DNA of 64,000 nucleotides, from positions 49,990-113,989 of the forward strand of contig KZ111190.1 of the NCBI GenBank assembly GCA_002077045.2. The letters are read 5' to 3'. Positions 32,325-42,355 of the stretch are shown piece by piece. The notes under the pieces were generated by a model. It was not told where the DNA came from. It searched no databases and worked only from the letters and a program-made list of their open reading frames with translations. The translations under genes were made by a program, and so were the position numbers. The stretch comes from Rachicladosporium sp. CCFEE 5018 (lineage: Eukaryota > Ascomycota > Dothideomycetes > Cladosporiales > Cladosporiaceae). The stretch's first letter is position 1; each line of letters begins with the position of its first letter.

Positions 32325-32721
32325 AGACGTTACTCGGCTCTCTGGGGTAATCAATGATGATGGAGAGGTCCGCAACGCGTGGCGCTCAGGAAGAGGAGAT
32401 ATTGCTCACGGCGAACAGCTAGGGCAAGCCGAGCGTGAAAGGAGGCGAGGGAGGGCAGCGAGAGGGCAGGGAGGGGCAGGGGGGCGGAGGGGCGGCTGAA
32501 GATGCCGGGCGAACGGCCGACGACGGAGGGAATGTTACTTTCAACGTGCGAGTCAATGCGTGTACCACGACATGGTGGGACACGACGGGCGCTGAGAGCG
32601 ATTCTGAACAGGAGACGTCGGAGTGCCTCTGGGTGCTGGATCATGACCGGTGTGTACCAGCTAAAGTGGCGCGTATGTACATATGTCGACCGCGAGCGAT
32701 GGCAAGCTCAACAACAATCGA
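32325..32721. other. Convergent intergenic region with G-rich tract
   Basis: 397 bases between mL53 and the RTC4-like gene. It contains a strongly G-rich plus-strand tract at about 32441-32495 with more than four runs of three or more G. Otherwise no feature was seen. Confidence 0.6.
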
Positions 32722-34158
32722 TCATCCCTCCATCGCCATCCCCTCGCTGTGCTCTCGCACTTCTTCACTAAGCAACTCCCCCAGCTCCACGCTCTCCGCT
32801 AGCACAGACCTTGCTTGCTCGGCCAACACGCCTAGGTCTTCCATCACAAGCTGCACAATTAGCTCCGGCACAAGCACGCCCTGCACAAATCCAGACACCC
32901 CACCCTTCACACCCGAAGCTGCGACCAACGGGTCCTTGAGCGTCCGCAAAGCATCGCCGAAGTGCGATGACACATGCTCCATGCAGACCTTCTCGCCTCT
33001 CGGCCCATAGTAACCTGGCGCGAGAGCGGGCTCGCCATTCGTGTCAGCGTTGACCAGTGACAGCGCAGTCTTCGATGTTCCAGCGTCAACCTGCTGCTGC
33101 AGTCGGTCCCGGTAGACCGAGCGTGTGCGCCCAGAGATTACAGCATTGAGATGCTTGTGATGCCTCTTCAGCCTCGTGTCCAGCCGACTCCACTGAATGT
33201 CCGGATAGCCTCGGGCTTCCCACATCTCCCTCGCCTTTGCTCTGCGATGGTATTTGCAGAACCACTGCTGTACCTTGTAGGTCATGCCTTCGCCTTCCGT
33301 ATACCTGTCCTCGAACTCCTGTTGTATTAGCAAAGGCACCTGCACCTGACAGATCTTGCATACAGCAAAAGGCGTGTAAGGCTCCGGATCTGGCAGACCG
33401 AGTGTCTTAGTGTCCACCTCCTCGATATCACTGTCAAGCTCGCTAAGCTCTGACAGGTCGGGCGAGCCAACGGAGTCCGAATCCACGCTTCCCTCTGTCG
33501 CGCCCTTCGCGGGCTTGAACTGCGTCGGTGAACTGCCAAAAGCGAACATGTCTCCACCCTTCGCTTTCCTGAAGGCTGGACCTTTCTCCACTTTCGTCTC
33601 CGCCTGCGAGTCCAGCTTCTTCGCCGCCTTGAAGCCGACTGCGTCTCGTTTCTGCTGCGGACGGGCGGCAGCTTTGCCGTACGTGGTCTGAGATCTTGCA
33701 GATGATGTCGGTGCATGCATATTCACAAGTCCGGCTTTCGAAGACTTATGCTTCTTTGCGAATGAGCCTTGTGAACTGAAAATCGGTGTATCCTCATCGG
33801 TCAAGGCTTCTGCATCACGCTTCGGGCTCCTGCTGTGCAGCTTGAAGTCCATTGGGTGTCGAAAAGCTGCCACAGAGGGCGAGTAGTTCGTGCCATCCAG
33901 CTGTCTGCTAGCTTTGAAGCCACTGCCCGAAGCTGACTCGGGGCTTTGGTGTCGGGAAGCTTCGTCAGAGCTGGATTCGGGCGATCGGCCAACGTCTTCG
34001 TCATCTTCTTCTGCAGCTTTGCTCGTCGTGAATGAGCTACGTGTAGTATTGGAAGGTGGCGGCGTAGGCAGTGCATCTACATGATCCTCCTGCGTCGCGT
34101 GAGGTTTGCCACTAACAGTCCTCAGAAGCCTGCCAGAGGTCCTCCCGAGAGTCGGCAT
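32722..34158 (-). CDS. RTC4-like domain protein
   Basis: A 478-residue single-exon protein. Residues 1-250 are disordered and Ser/Lys/Asp-rich. The C-terminal about 220 residues carry the RTC4-like pattern: 'CKICQVQVP', then 'QQWFCKYHRRAKAREMWEARG', 'YPDIQWSRLDTRLKRH', 'SVYRDR' and a helical C-terminus. Yeast Rtc4 (restriction of telomere capping 4) gave the domain its name. Its molecular role is unclear and the yeast protein is nuclear and cytoplasmic. The Cys/His pairs suggest metal binding (inference). Confidence 0.8.
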   Translation of the reverse strand: MPTLGRTSGRLLRTVSGKPHATQEDHVDALPTPPPSNTTRSSFTTSKAAEEDDEDVGRSPESSSDEASRHQSPESASGSGFKASRQLDGTNYSPSVAAFRHPMDFKLHSRSPKRDAEALTDEDTPIFSSQGSFAKKHKSSKAGLVNMHAPTSSARSQTTYGKAAARPQQKRDAVGFKAAKKLDSQAETKVEKGPAFRKAKGGDMFAFGSSPTQFKPAKGATEGSVDSDSVGSPDLSELSELDSDIEEVDTKTLGLPDPEPYTPFAVCKICQVQVPLLIQQEFEDRYTEGEGMTYKVQQWFCKYHRRAKAREMWEARGYPDIQWSRLDTRLKRHHKHLNAVISGRTRSVYRDRLQQQVDAGTSKTALSLVNADTNGEPALAPGYYGPRGEKVCMEHVSSHFGDALRTLKDPLVAASGVKGGVSGFVQGVLVPELIVQLVMEDLGVLAEQARSVLAESVELGELLSEEVREHSEGMAMEG

Positions 34159-34532
34159 GATCGTCAGTCGAGAGCTTCGCGAAGAGGCTGTACGTGCGTC
34201 GGGACAAGCATGTACATGGGCATGGAAGTGTATGATGTGTGTGAGCTCGGTGGGTATGGACTCGAGATGAAGTTGACGCGCGAGAGACGGACAGACTTTA
34301 TCGCTTTAACGCGGTGCCACGTGACACAAATTGAAGTGCTCTTTGAATCGAAGGGTGGATCGGTGCACAATGCTGTACGCACTGCTTCTAGGCTTTTGTA
34401 TATATACTTCATGCAGGCTTGCTGCCGTGCTTGTCGTCGCCTTTGTGTCAGGCCACTCCTCTCTATGCAATTCCATAGGCCTTTGTGTCTTTGTGACCAC
34501 TACAGCGAAGCCGTGGGCTTGCGCTCAGAAAT
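34159..34532. other. Intergenic region, RTC4-like 5' flank / IPP1 3' flank
   Basis: 374 bases with the RTC4-like promoter at the left and the IPP1 3' UTR at the right. No additional gene was recognised. Confidence 0.5.
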
Positions 34533-35833
34533 TCATGCGGAAGCACCAGAAATGTAGAACCACTTGTCAATCGACGAATCGATCGGCGCAGGGGCCAAGT
34601 TCTCGCCTTGAGGTATCTTGAGCGACGACGCATCAACGCGGTTCTTGCTGTGCGAGACGGAGGTGTTGGTGCTGGGAAGTGTTAGCAGAGCCAAAGTCTT
34701 GCACACTGGCAGAGTAACTAACAGATCAATTTCGCCCGGCTGCGTCTTGCCCGTGATGAGCCTCTCCCAAGCCTCAGCACACTCCCTCACAACCTCCATA
34801 GCGTACTTCTTGTTCTTGCACTCCCCAGAGAACGCAAACTGGTTCTCCGGCTTACCATCAGGAATCTTGTAAATCCTGAACCACTCGTTCGTAGCCCTAA
34901 GCAGGCCCGGCAGATGCCTCTCCACGTCCTCGATATCGTTCAGTCTCGGTGCAAGCGGGTCGTTGACATCAATGACCATGATCTTCCAGTCCGTCTCGCC
35001 CTCATCGAGCAGTGCCATGACGCCGAGGACTTTGACCTGCTTGACTTCACCGGGCTTGGCGACGAGCTCGCCGATCTCGCAGACATCGAGAGGGTCGTTG
35101 TCGCCATTCATCTTTGTCTCGGGGTGGGTCACGTTGGGATCTTCCCAGGTTTGGGGGAAGGCGCCGTAGTTCCAGAGGTAGCCCTTGTGTGGGAAGCAGT
35201 TGCGGACGAAGCGGAGCTTGCCCTTTTTGGTGTCCTGCTTGATGGGGTTGAGAGTCTCGTCCTTGGAGATCTGGAGTGTTATACAGTCAGTACATGTATC
35301 CATTGGCCTTCAATGGCTGATGCCAGTCGATTCGCTGCGAGGATCTGTGTACGTACCTCCTGCTTAGCATTGGTCCACCTTGGGATCTCCACAACCATGT
35401 TCAGCACCGTCTGCTGCTCATTGGCATACAGCGGGATATCATGGAAGGGCGACACCGGCACGCCATCCTTCTCAATATAAATGCGGTGCTCAAGCGTGTG
35501 AGGAGCACCGATCTTGCGAGCCGTGAACACGCTCGGGGCCTTGGCCTCGTACCCGCCACGCGACGGGAGAGTTTGTGCAGACATGTTTCCTTGCTGTTGT
35601 TGTGTCGAAGTGGAAGAAAAGTGCGAGCTCAGTTGTGCTGCACGGCGAGTCGATGTTTGGGAAGGAATTTTGGCGAGGGTAGTGGGGCAGCTGCGGGCGG
35701 TGGTTGAAACCCTGGGGTTGAGGTGGCGGTGGAGCGTGGAGAATGCAATTACGCGGTTGGCTGCGCTGGGATGGAAGATCGCGATACGGTGGCTCAATGG
35801 TAGTAGAGCGGTGTGCACGCGCATAGGCGTCAT
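34533..35833 (-). CDS. IPP1: Soluble inorganic pyrophosphatase (family I), with possible alternative N-terminal leader
   Basis: Three exons: up to 35357-35833, then 34723-35270 and 34533-34671. Introns are 86 nt and 51 nt. The 51-nt one has no stop and keeps frame. From the internal ATG at 35584 the product is 304 residues, starting 'MSAQTLPSRGGYEAK', close to the cytosolic fungal enzyme (about 290). The frame is open to 35833, adding 83 residues rich in Arg/Ser/Thr with few acids, like a mitochondrial presequence. The family signature D-N-D-P-L-D-V (metal and PPi site) is present, with 'HKGYLWNYGAFPQTWE'. The enzyme hydrolyses pyrophosphate to phosphate, driving biosynthesis. Which start is used is unresolved. 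Confidence 0.93.
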
Positions 35834-36166
35834 GCAATAGGTTTAATGGCCTTGAAAGGCCGAGGATAGCTTCAATGGGCTCTTTGGTGGGCAAGATGCT
35901 CGGTGAAGAGCTCGGGAAAAATAGGGTGTCACTGTACGCCTTTCCCCTGAGCCGCACCTCTCTACGAACTTTGGCAACCGCTCCAACTGGGCACATCACA
36001 GATACCATCATGAACTCACGGGTGATTTTTTCAAAGGTCCAACATTATGGCATTGTCTACAAGTACGGCTGCAATCTCCTCATCGCCGAGGCGCCTGACC
36101 AGAGCCTACAATCACTTCATAGACGAGGGAGCGTTTCACGCCAACGAACCATCATGTTAGGGTACT
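35834..36166. other. Intergenic region upstream of IPP1
   Basis: 333 bases holding the IPP1 promoter and the 3' flank of the 751-aa gene. No other feature was recognised. Confidence 0.5.
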
Positions 36167-38525
36167 TCATCCCCATATGCGATGCAGCCCGACATTCCCA
36201 CTTGACTCGCTCAGGGGGACTGGCGGCAAAGGGCCCAATGACCTCCCGCTACCAAGCATTGCGCCATGGCCCGAGTTAAATCGCGTGGAGCCGCCTCGAG
36301 AGAAAGACGGCCGTAGCTCATGGCCAGCTGCGTACTCGTCCCTTGATGCAGGCCACAGAAACTGGCCGTGCAGGCTATGTCTTGTACTCTGCACCGATGG
36401 AGGGTCCTGGAATCTGAATGGAGCTGCTCGGGTACTATGCAATGACATCGTTGTACTACCCTCGTTGAAGCCCTGGCTGAAGCCAGAGGTGGGAGCCTGC
36501 TGCAGCAACTCCCGATCGAGTGGACCGAACCTATTCTGTAAGTGATAATCGGGCTGATCGTCGAGCATTTGCTCTTCGTCGTCTTTCATCCACGGCGCAG
36601 CTTCAGGTTGAGGCGCGCCCCAGATACAGTGATCCGATATTCCCATTTCTAGACCGAACGCCACGCCTGTAGGTGGGCGACATGGGATAGAGGATACGTA
36701 CGCTTCATGTCGAAATCGACGTGCCTTGTCGGGTGGCTCATAGGCGTCTTGAGCTTCCGAGTACGCGTCGTTTGGCTCGATGGCATTGCGTTGACGGCGT
36801 AGTGACATGGCCATGTCCCAGTCCGGAATCGTGCCTGCTTCAGCCTTGGCGGTGCGTATGTCAGGTTGCAGCATTGGAGCTTCATCAAGCGCTGCTCCGG
36901 CAGTCCGTAGTAGCTTCGCAGTTGGAGAAGTAGGACCTGGCTCCAAGTTCTCCTTATCGCTCGGCAGGTTCTCCGTATCGGCGAGCCGCGTATCTTGGTC
37001 TTGAGCCAGTGCGAGCATTCTGCTTCGGAGTCGAAGAATGTCAGGCGTGCTCGGATCTGCGGAGGTCGAATGTGCCGCTGCAGATCTGATATCTGGCTCC
37101 ATTGGGCGTCCAGGCAGCCTGGGTAATGACAGTGACGTCCTTGAAGTAGTGCGATGCCGCGGAGCTGGATTCGCATCTACATGCGGCTTGTTCATCTCTA
37201 CATGTAAGTCGGCTGGTGCTCGGTCTATTCCCATCCACACGCCTCGGCCGGGGAGATCAACGGGAGCCTGTAATGCATGCACTTCCGGTGTAAGCTTCGT
37301 GCTCTTGCCATGATTCTCGTCGTCATGTAAACTTTTGCCTCCAGGATTTGACGCTCCCTGGATGCCGGGTATAGCGCCTAGTCGTTGTCTCGGCGCCGGT
37401 CTGGGATCTGACTGCGACCAGGTAAAGCAGCTCGTCGAGTGAGTTTGTTGATCTGCATGTTCCGCAGCTGGTCGATTTACAGATAGCAGCTTTGTCGACC
37501 TAGCGTTCAGCTCGCCAGGTTGGGGCGCCTTCGTTGTGGGAACCGCGTGTAGTACAGACGCTGGAAGCTTCCTAGCTGATTCTTCAAGGTGCATGCTAGC
37601 GACCGGTGACTGCTGTCGAGGACCTGCCGTCAAAGCATCGAAGTAGGCAGAAATTTCACCATTCTCGATCTGGCGTTTCGCATCTTGCTTTGATCGCTTG
37701 CGCGATTCGGGTTCAATGAGGTTCTCAGCTGGCACCTTGATCTTGTGCAGGAAACGCATCTCGTTGAACACCAAGTCAGGCACTGCTTCAGATCAGCGGT
37801 TGATGACTTTGACAGGGCGATCGGACTCCAACATACGTCCAGTGTTTTTGCCGGGCAGCTGGGTAGATGCGCGACCGTGGCTGAACAGCCCTGCAGTACC
37901 ATCCGTCTTCAGCTGAAGTCAGATAGTCAGCTCTTGTCGTATTTGAACACTTTCATCCACTTACCGTGAGCCGTCCGGACTTGCCGCCGTTCTTGAGCTG
38001 AAAGCTTTGGACGAGTCCCGCCGTCCGGGTACCATCGCCACTGCGATGTAATTTTCGTCGACCTGACTTCTGAGCGTCTTGGCCATCGGTAGGTCTTTCT
38101 TGTTTACTCTTCTTCTTCTTCGGCTCATAGCGATCAGCTTTGGTCTTGTGCCTTGGTCGCTGTTCGTATGTCTTGGTGACTGGCTCAGGCGATGCTCGCG
38201 CAGACCGCGACTTAGCTGCTGAGGGTTGTCGTCGATCTGGAGGCCGTGCTGGGCTGACACTGTCGCGCTCACGTCGTTCATGTCGTTCGCGATCAGACTC
38301 ACGTGGGCGACCATGAGTAGCGTCTCTATCGTGCTCCGGTGCTTCCCGAGCCAACGGCACGATGATGGAGCTATCACTGTGGTACTGTCTTCGCTTGTGG
38401 CGGTATCTACGCTCTGGCTTGTTGACTACCTCAGCCTCGATAGCAAAGTCAGGTCGAGGAGGCGCCTGTGGATCCTCAGGTGGTTCCCGATCAGTAGTCG
38501 TTTGCAGCCATCGATGTATGTCCAT
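36167..38525 (-). CDS. Uncharacterised disordered protein, 751 aa
   Basis: Three exons, 37965-38525, 37837-37912 and 36167-37785, with introns of 52 and 51 nt. All three join in frame into 751 residues from the ATG at 38525 ('MDIHRWLQTT'). The frame is open 21 codons further upstream. The N-terminal 180 residues are basic with Arg/Lys/Ser/Asp clusters suggesting nuclear localisation. A short conserved-looking core spans the exon junctions ('LKTDGTAGLFSHGRAS' ... 'VPDLVFNEMRFLHKIK'). The rest is low-complexity Ser/Pro/Ala. I do not recognise a family. The gene model rests on consistent splice phases only. Confidence 0.65.
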
Positions 38526-40820
38526 TACCTGCGGTGATGATGGATTCGGGATCAGGTCACCTGGTGTATTGAGGCGGTGAGGCCTCAACGCCTTGAATTA
38601 TCGCTACTGATTGCGTTCGGTAGCACAGCCGATATTGTATGGCGCAATTCAATCGCATGTATATACTATAAACAGGAGAAGGGGTGTAGCAGAGAAGCTC
38701 TTCGAAAGCATGAGGTCTGAAAATTGATGTTCGGGCTCACCTTGCCGCGCGAAGATCAGGCAGGTGCGTTGTGAATACTCACTCCTGCCTTCGTGATGTA
38801 CTTCGTCTCTTGGCATATGCAGGTGGGCATGTACGCAAGTGATGAGTGAACGAAACAACATCCCAAGGAAATTTCGATCTTAGGTCTCTCCATGGTAATA
38901 CTTCCGAGCTATCTGTTGCTGCGGTGCAGCATATGCCTGTGTTCTCAAGGGGAGAAGCCCTCGAGCAATGTCAGTGATCTCCTTGAGAAGTCGGAAGTTC
39001 ACCTATGTCGCTGTTCCGTTCAGGTACGCTTGTCATATCACTTACGCGGTGCGTTTCACTGCATTGAGATGCGCGTTTACCACGATTGCCATGCAAGAGC
39101 CCGATGCTCTTTCCAAATGCCATGGGCTTTGTAATTCTCGGTCAATTTCAGTGCATGACGGGCGCATCACATCGAGCTGCCCAATTGCTTGAATACCTCA
39201 CTTCGCGGCTGAGAGCCTGCATGTTGCATGCGCGGGAGGAGAAGTCTACCACCTGGGCGGTGGTGACATTCGTAAGTGGCATCCTCCACGACCTCTATCA
39301 ACGGGAGCGGCGACATGCCTGCATCGAAGGAGTGGCATACTCAACTACCGATGACTCTTGAGGTTACACAGCATTGCTGCGGCCAGGACATAAAGTGATG
39401 CATGCGCGCAGGCCGGTGGCATGTTCCGTACTGCCTCTATCAGGTCACGGGGAGATGCTCCAGCATCAGTCATGGGAGTGGATCGTATCAACAGTCGACC
39501 GTGACCGTACCTCGTAGATGAAGTTGGAAGAGACCTTGGTTGATATTACTTGCAAAACCGGCGAAGCACTACCGCCGGGTTTCGGGGCGGGCACACTTGC
39601 TCAATGCCGGATCGATAAAGCGTCGGTAGCCTAATTAGCCGAGTCACTGAAGTACCGCATCTTGTGCGACACAAATGCCAGACGACACGTCGTCTCTCGT
39701 GCCAGCTTGGCCTCGAAATATCCCTCACCATACCACGCCGCCCTCATCGTACGTCTCGATCAGCCCAGCCATATTGCAGTGGCGCCTCCCTCCGCATCCA
39801 TAGCTCCCACGCTGCATGCGGGAACCATCGTTCCAGCTGCTAGCTGCCGAGATCTTAGCACGCGAGCGCCAATTACAGCAACAGCTTGTCGAGCAAATGT
39901 GGAGGAAGGGAGTGATGAACCTGCGAATGCCGCATGATGGGACGAGCACGGGACGACTGCCAGAGCTCGCGAGCAATCTAGCGCAGCCAGCATCCAATCT
40001 GTAGCTTGATCGTGGTCTGCTATTCGCTGCGAGGCTCACAGCTCACATGCCTGCGGTCCACTCACACTGCTCGCCGACTGGCAATTTCGTTGCTGCTAGG
40101 TGCGAGAAACTCCACCTAGTGGTCTGCACGAAAGTTGACCCGGACCGCGATCTCGTCATACTCCACGAGTGCATCGGTTGCAAGTGGGCGCAAAAACGCC
40201 ACATATTGCAGCCATGAGCCGACATTGATTGCCTTGAATAATGCCTGCCTTTTTGATGCATTGTTCGAGCGCGAGCTGGCGGAGCAATAAGATCTGTATC
40301 GCCGGGGTGAAGTCCACTACCCCTCCATCCAACCCCACCATCGACATCACCTCTCCGATGGAAGCTTTGTCTTGACCCTACTTGAACGTCCAAGACGCAA
40401 TACGCCCAACAAGCTAACACCAAACTATGCAACTAGCTCACCGGTCCACAGTGCATCGCGTCTGCTAGCATAGGTAGATCCATACAGGGCTCCGTCGAAG
40501 CCCGGTGCAACCGCTGCTCATTGGGAGATGAGCCACGTGCATGGTTGACGTGTGCGCTCGTTTTGTGATAGTGTACAGCAAGGCGCATGTGATCGATGGG
40601 CTACACACTCCACACCCTAGTCCTGGTTCAGCCCGGCACACACTACTTGCGCATCCCACAAACGTCACTTACCTTACCTGAGCTCACTTCCCTCTTATCT
40701 TACACTCTGACAACCCTGCGGCGACTGTACGATCTTGAGCGACGAGAACGTGTGATTGAGAGTTCGCGGTGCTGTGCGCATTCCTTCATTCGGTCTTTAC
40801 TGTCACGGCCGTTTGACAAC
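38526..40820. other. Long gene-poor stretch
   Basis: 2295 bases with no supported gene, by far the longest such stretch in the window. It holds the 5' flanks of the 751-aa gene and the RRM gene. A speculative two-exon small gene at 39675-40004 is discussed in the findings. No transposon remnant or tandem repeat was recognised. Confidence 0.5.
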
Positions 40821-41590
40821 ATGTCGAAGCTATTCATTGGGTACGACGGTTCACTCCTACCGACAGCGCGACGTCGCATTTTGCAAGACTGACAGTATCA
40901 CGCCAGTGGCCTTGCATGGCATACCGACGACCAGACTTTGCGCGCGAAGTTCGAGGAGTTTGGTGAGGTTCAGGAAGCTGTGAGCATCACTCTCGTCGCA
41001 TAGCCGCGGCGCACCGATAACTGATACCTGCTAGATCGTTGTCAAGGACCGCGATACCGGTCGCAGCCGTGGCTTCGGCTTTGTGCGTTTTGCGCAGGAT
41101 TCGGAGGCTGATAATGCAGTATCGCAAATGAACAACGTCGAGTAGGTATATTGCGACCGAGGGATCTTGGACAATATCTCTGACTATGCGCACAGATTCG
41201 ACGGCCGCACCATCCGCGTTGACAAGGCATCTGAGCGTGGTGGTGGCGGAGGTGGTGGTGGAGGCGGGTTTGGCGGCGGACGTGGTATGACTTCACAAGA
41301 GCGTACTTGAGAGTACACAAGCTGACTGAACAGAAGGCGGCGGCTACAGTGGTGGCGGTGGACGTGGTGGCTACCAGGGAGGCGGTGGCGGATACCAGCA
41401 AGGTGGCTATCAGGGAGGCGGCGGCTACCAGGGTGGCGGTGGTGGCGGATACCAGGGCGGTGGTGGAGGAGGTAATCCACGGCGTATTACTGCATATTGC
41501 TTCACACAACTGACACGATCGTCCAGGCTATAGCGGCGGTGGCGGCGGCAACAACTGGCGTGGCGGTGGTGGAGGAGGCGGCTACCAGGG
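40821..41590 (+). CDS. Glycine-rich RRM RNA-binding protein, 3' end lost in the gap
   Basis: At least six exons: 40821-40840, 40907-40979, 41035-41141, 41196-41284, 41337-41471 and 41527-41590, then the N gap. The spliced protein opens 'MSKLFIGGLAWHTDDQTL' (RNP2 'LFIGGL') and has RNP1 'RGFGFVRF' and 'FDGRTIRVDKASERG', a complete single RRM of about 80 residues. A long Gly/Tyr/Gln-rich tail with repeated GGY and GGYQGG units follows. This is the layout of small glycine-rich or cold-inducible RNA-binding proteins, which bind RNA and can condense. The tail is incomplete because the contig stops inside the repeat. Six small exons make this the most intron-dense gene of the unique segment. Confidence 0.85.
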
Positions 41591-41690
41591 NNNNNNNNNN
41601 NNNNNNNNNNNNNNNNNNNNNNNNNNNNNNNNNNNNNNNNNNNNNNNNNNNNNNNNNNNNNNNNNNNNNNNNNNNNNNNNNNNNNNNNNN
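41591..41690. other. Assembly gap of exactly 100 N
   Basis: A run of 100 N, the conventional length for a scaffold gap of unknown size. It interrupts the glycine-rich RRM gene, and the following contig starts with the same bases as position 1 of the window. Confidence 0.99.
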
Positions 41691-42355
41691 CATGAAGTTC
41701 TGATGGCCACGTGTGTCTCTACAGTGGAAACATGACGTACCATGACAATCACCAGCCACCTTGTCACACGAAACCCCGTGCAACGGCAGAGGCCAAGCGT
41801 CGACGCATCGATCGGCGACACGCCCGCTGTCTGCAGCGCACCGGCCAGCGGCTCGTCGCATGGAGCTCTGCCATGAGTGGCGCGAGCTTGCGCCTTAACC
41901 ACACGCTATTCGCTGCCGCTGCCAACTTCCCACAATGCCTCACCCGCACACCCATGTCCGTCCAGCTCCATCGCTGCAAATCCGCCTACGTCACGGCGCG
42001 ATCGTCACGACAACCTGCGATGAGAACAGCGTCACCGCACCGGAGTCGTACTCCCTGCCCGGTGCCTGCGGGTCTGTAGAAAGAACCCGCATGTATATCC
42101 CTTCTGGCCCAGCTCGCAGCCACACTTCCTTACTCTGCCACTTTCCCCTTTCTCTCAGCTTTACCATCTTCAGCAAGAGCCAAATAATACTGCTCACCCC
42201 ATTGAACGATCTCCTTTACGTGTCCTGCGTTGTGCATGACCAGCAATTCTGATCAATACGCCTATTACTCCTTCCCTCCCACCCCCAACAGGCTGTCTCC
42301 TGCTACAAGCCGGAGAACTTCCCGTACCACCTCTTCCACTAAACAAACCAGCAAC
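41691..42355 (+). promoter_or_regulatory. Upstream region of the LEA-like gene, copy 2
   Basis: Base-for-base identical to 1-665, including the pyrimidine-rich stretch before the start. See that entry. Confidence 0.4.

Noticed and set aside
35771..35815. tRNA D-arm-like string on the plus strand (GGCTCAATGGTAG)
   Set aside because: It lies inside the open leader of the pyrophosphatase gene and lacks a B-box and pairing stems.
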